Source: Nostoc sp. S4 (lineage in GTDB: Bacteria > Cyanobacteriota > Cyanobacteriia > Cyanobacteriales > Nostocaceae). From it: a stretch of 64,000 nucleotides of DNA. The stretch spans positions 62,001-126,000 of the forward strand of contig JAQYWR010000005.1 of assembly GCA_029379225.1 (NCBI GenBank), written 5' to 3'. The translations under genes were made by a program, and so were the position numbers. The notes below the pieces were generated by a model. The model was not told where the DNA came from, searched no databases, and worked only from the letters and a program-made list of their open reading frames with translations. Positions 61,849 through 64,000 of this stretch are shown one piece after another; the stretch's first letter is position 1; every line of letters starts with the position of its first letter.

Positions 61849-62934
61849 ATGCTAGACCAATATTTGACTAAAGTAGAACCAAAATTACTCAATATTTTAC
61901 AAGATATTGCCAATCAAGTTGAGCTTCAGCCTAATTTTCGGATTTACCATCCAAAGTATAAGCTATTTGAATTGCCTAAAGAAGTTGTTGCCAATCTCCA
62001 GAAAATGCCGCTGGAAATTCAACAGCGATACAACTGTTTACAACTACGCGGTTTTCTTTATGGCATCTACTATAACGGTCATTTACTAAATACACTCTCT
62101 CTCTCAGACACAAGAGAGTTACCAACTGATTTAGAAAACAGTACTTTTTTAGGAATTGATAGGGAGTTTTTAGAACAGTTGCATCGTCATAATGCAGGTA
62201 ATGGATATTATGATTATGGTTGGTCTATTTTGCAAGAAAAGAGTGATAATAGCTTAATTGTAAGTAAAGGTGATTTGAAATTACGTGTTGAACAAAATTG
62301 CTATTTAGTGTCTGTTAACCAATCTGCTGTAGTTGATGAATTAGTTGCTATTTTAATGCCAAAAAACTTAATTCAAAAAGGATTTTATCTTGCAGTTGGC
62401 AATATTGGTTCTCATCAGCAAACTGTATTCATTCAATCTCAAATAACAGTGCGAATTTATTTGAATATCAGTCCTAAGGGTGCTATTATTCTCATGGAAA
62501 CTTTGACGCAAAAGCTTAACTTTGATTCTATTCCGTTCATCTTGAAATTTTTGTACAATCCTTGTGATTACAAACGCTACGATGCAGGAGTATTGTATTT
62601 TGATAAGTCTCAATATCAAGTGGTTAGACAAATAATAAAAGCAGCTTACATCAAACATCAAGCACATTTTCGTGCAGAGGTTCCATTATTTACTAAAAAA
62701 TTAATGCCAGGATTAGGACTAGCAGAACAACCTATAAATCAGTCTAGTATTTCTGAAAGCTTTGGAGAGAATCGTTGCCAAATTGTCGCTAATGGTTTAT
62801 TAGAAGCAATGCAGAAAAAAGATATATCAGCAGATGGGAAAATTCAAACTATCTGCAAACAATTTGTTAATGCAAATATTGACTTATACTATCCCTATCT
62901 TAATGCTGGTTCTGAAGATATATATGAATTTTAA
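61849..62934 (+). CDS. HopA1 family protein (LxmY/TvaD-like lyase)
   Basis: A 361-residue protein of the HopA1 family, named for a type III effector. It includes NCLQLRGFLYGIYYNG near 62-77, then FRAEVPLFTKKLMPGLGLAEQP near 275-296, and QSSISESFGENRCQIVANGLLEA. In class V lanthipeptide pathways the HopA1 homologue removes phosphate from phospho-Ser/Thr to give dehydro residues. It is paired with the kinase upstream. ATG 61849 lies in an AATTATGAATTATG repeat, so the ribosome binding site is weak. Confidence 0.85.
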   Translation: MLDQYLTKVEPKLLNILQDIANQVELQPNFRIYHPKYKLFELPKEVVANLQKMPLEIQQRYNCLQLRGFLYGIYYNGHLLNTLSLSDTRELPTDLENSTFLGIDREFLEQLHRHNAGNGYYDYGWSILQEKSDNSLIVSKGDLKLRVEQNCYLVSVNQSAVVDELVAILMPKNLIQKGFYLAVGNIGSHQQTVFIQSQITVRIYLNISPKGAIILMETLTQKLNFDSIPFILKFLYNPCDYKRYDAGVLYFDKSQYQVVRQIIKAAYIKHQAHFRAEVPLFTKKLMPGLGLAEQPINQSSISESFGENRCQIVANGLLEAMQKKDISADGKIQTICKQFVNANIDLYYPYLNAGSEDIYEF

Positions 62935-62942
62935 ACAACAAA

Positions 62943-62968
62943 ATCACCGACCTGTCTAAAAAGTCGGT
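62943..62968. terminator. Hairpin between HopA1 gene and HTH gene
   Basis: ACCGAC and GTCGGT close an 11-base loop at the end of two convergent genes. The following AATTTG is only weakly T-rich. Confidence 0.5.
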
Positions 62969-62989
62969 AATTTGAAGCAATGAGGTTAG

Positions 62990-63607
62990 TTAGAAAAAAT
63001 TGAGTGGTAGCAATTCAGATGTACCTGACATCAGCTCAGATTGACAATCAGATTTAATATTAGAAATTGAAATTTTATTTTTGAGAATATTCTCAGACGA
63101 ATTTTCAGTCTTTTGATGATGCGATCGCGTAGACAATCCCATTTGTTTGAGCAACTGTTTAATATGGCGATCGCTGATTTCAATTCCTAACTCTTTAGCT
63201 AAATGTTTTTGTAGCCAATTAGCAGTCCATTGCCGAAATCCATAACCATAATCGCGAGGACTATGGTTAACTAATTCTTTTAATCGCTCTAAATATTCTT
63301 CACTAATGATTTTAGGACGACCCATTGGACAATCTCTCCATCGATCTACCATACCGCTACGGGCTATATATATCCAATATCTTGCTGTTGCTGAAGAACA
63401 TCCCAAAGTTTTACAGATTTCAGTTTGAGATTTACCTCGATCTGCCAGCAACATAATCTGGATACGCTGGTAATATAACTCAGGTAAATTTTCATGCAAA
63501 CTTTTTTCGAGATTTTGACGTTGAAATTGTGTCAAAAACTTGCTTGTAGCTATAAATGAAATAGTGTTTGAAGTATGATTTTTAAGTCTATTTGTAGTAT
63601 TATTCAT
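62990..63607 (-). CDS. IS630-transposase-derived helix-turn-helix protein
   Basis: The N-terminal part has the two HTH domains of IS630-type transposases: QRIQIMLLADRGKSQTEICK and LGCSSATARYWIYIARSG, then PMGRPKIISEEYLERLKELV and a winged-helix stretch (DYGYGFRQWTANWLQKHLAK, then LGIEISDRHIKQLLKQMGLS). The DDE catalytic domain is absent; from about residue 165 the tail is polar and unrelated. At 205 residues it is a truncated element or a domesticated regulator. ATG 63607 is preferred to the TTG at 63616. Confidence 0.75.
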   Translation of the reverse strand: MNNTTNRLKNHTSNTISFIATSKFLTQFQRQNLEKSLHENLPELYYQRIQIMLLADRGKSQTEICKTLGCSSATARYWIYIARSGMVDRWRDCPMGRPKIISEEYLERLKELVNHSPRDYGYGFRQWTANWLQKHLAKELGIEISDRHIKQLLKQMGLSTRSHHQKTENSSENILKNKISISNIKSDCQSELMSGTSELLPLNFF

Positions 63608-63757
63608 AATACACAATAGTTAAATATTTATCTGTAAAATACTATAAATACTAGATATTAATCTAATAAAATAAATTATTAAAATTTATCAAGTAGCTGT
63701 ATATTTATTTTATAGAATATACAGCATTTTTCCAAAGCTTTTTGCAATACAATTATT

Positions 63758-63952
63758 TTACTTTAGATAGTATGAGAATGGAGATAACTTACGATCTATT
63801 GATGCTGTTACTTGACCAAAAACATTGTTTGTTTTGGTTGTGCGATCTGTATGGTCTTGAAGGCCAAAATACAGACCGAGCAAAAAGGCTGAACCAGCTG
63901 CAATACCAAGCCATAATGCCATAAATGGACTAATTTCCCTAAAACCTGTCAT
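63758..63952 (-). CDS. Small membrane protein, near window edge
   Basis: A 64-residue frame (MTGFREISPFMALWLGIAAG...) with one membrane segment (about residues 10-32, with GIAAGSAFLLGLYFG small-residue motif) and a polar tail. ATG 63952 is preferred over GTG 63967. No family is recognised and no neighbour helps. The opposite-strand frame looks like a shadow. Confidence 0.45.
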   Translation of the reverse strand: MTGFREISPFMALWLGIAAGSAFLLGLYFGLQDHTDRTTKTNNVFGQVTASIDRKLSPFSYYLK

Positions 63953-64000
63953 AAAACAAGACCTCACTGTGTACTTTCTTCTTTAAAATAGCTTTAGCAT

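Noticed and set aside
63742..63924. Plus-strand 60-residue frame at the window edge
   Set aside because: It lies opposite a better minus-strand membrane-protein frame and has no ribosome binding site.

Overview
This window comes from the chromosome of a filamentous, Nostoc-like cyanobacterium. Many HIP1 octamers (GCGATCGC) are scattered through it, photosystem and plastid-type genes occur (psbX, ycf66, a Ycf19/YggT protein, ccsA), and a complete hmp hormogonium-motility locus (hmpF divergent from hmpABCDE) is present. Tandem heptamers (TGACCAA/TGACTAA type) and palindromic intergenic repeats typical of heterocystous cyanobacteria fill many gaps and in places enter coding sequences.

Layout. 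0-6 kb: sdhB, two TolB-like lipoproteins, ycf66, psbX, a YggT protein and accC. 6-13 kb: tRNA-Leu(GAG), a chorismate-lyase-like protein, a DUF3352 protein, ccsA, a KGK-domain protein and tilS. 12.7-14.7 kb: an AT-rich accessory patch with a higB toxin whose antitoxin carries an in-frame amber codon, a broken small ORF and a stand-alone AAA ATPase. 14.9-28.1 kb: the hmp locus, ending in an unusually large CheA hybrid kinase. 28.5-40.9 kb: Uma2 nuclease, prolyl oligopeptidase, M16 peptidase, two tandem small-RNA-like units, a SLOG(LSDAT)-SLATT(DUF4231) pair, an ABC ATPase without its permease, a TPR protein, a YbjQ protein and a membrane protein. 41-47.3 kb: sufR divergent from sufBCDS with two palindromic operators between them. 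47.5-55.1 kb: an ABC exporter, a secreted protein, an isolated CcmK-like shell protein, a heme-utilisation-like protein, then phoH, a KH-domain protein, rpsP and ffh in the usual cyanobacterial order.

The most unusual region is 56.2-63.6 kb. It looks like a ribosomal peptide (RiPP) cluster: a short precursor ending its leader in VGG, an eight-cysteine protein, a Nif11-leader precursor whose core has two LYG motifs and two WPPI repeats, a radical SAM/SPASM enzyme and a small partner protein. A PEP-CTERM ScyD/ScyE-like protein, an aminoglycoside-phosphotransferase-like kinase and a HopA1-like protein follow; the last two are the dehydratase pair of class V lanthipeptide and thioamitide pathways. 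The LYG core suggests backbone splicing by tyramine excision (PlpX-type splicease), and the kinase/HopA1 pair suggests that a second, Ser/Thr/Cys-bearing peptide is dehydrated. A transposase-derived DNA-binding protein closes the region.

All calls rest on reading the sequence; no database search was run. Names of families without enzymatic motifs (DUFs, HutX-like, KGK) are from memory of family signatures.
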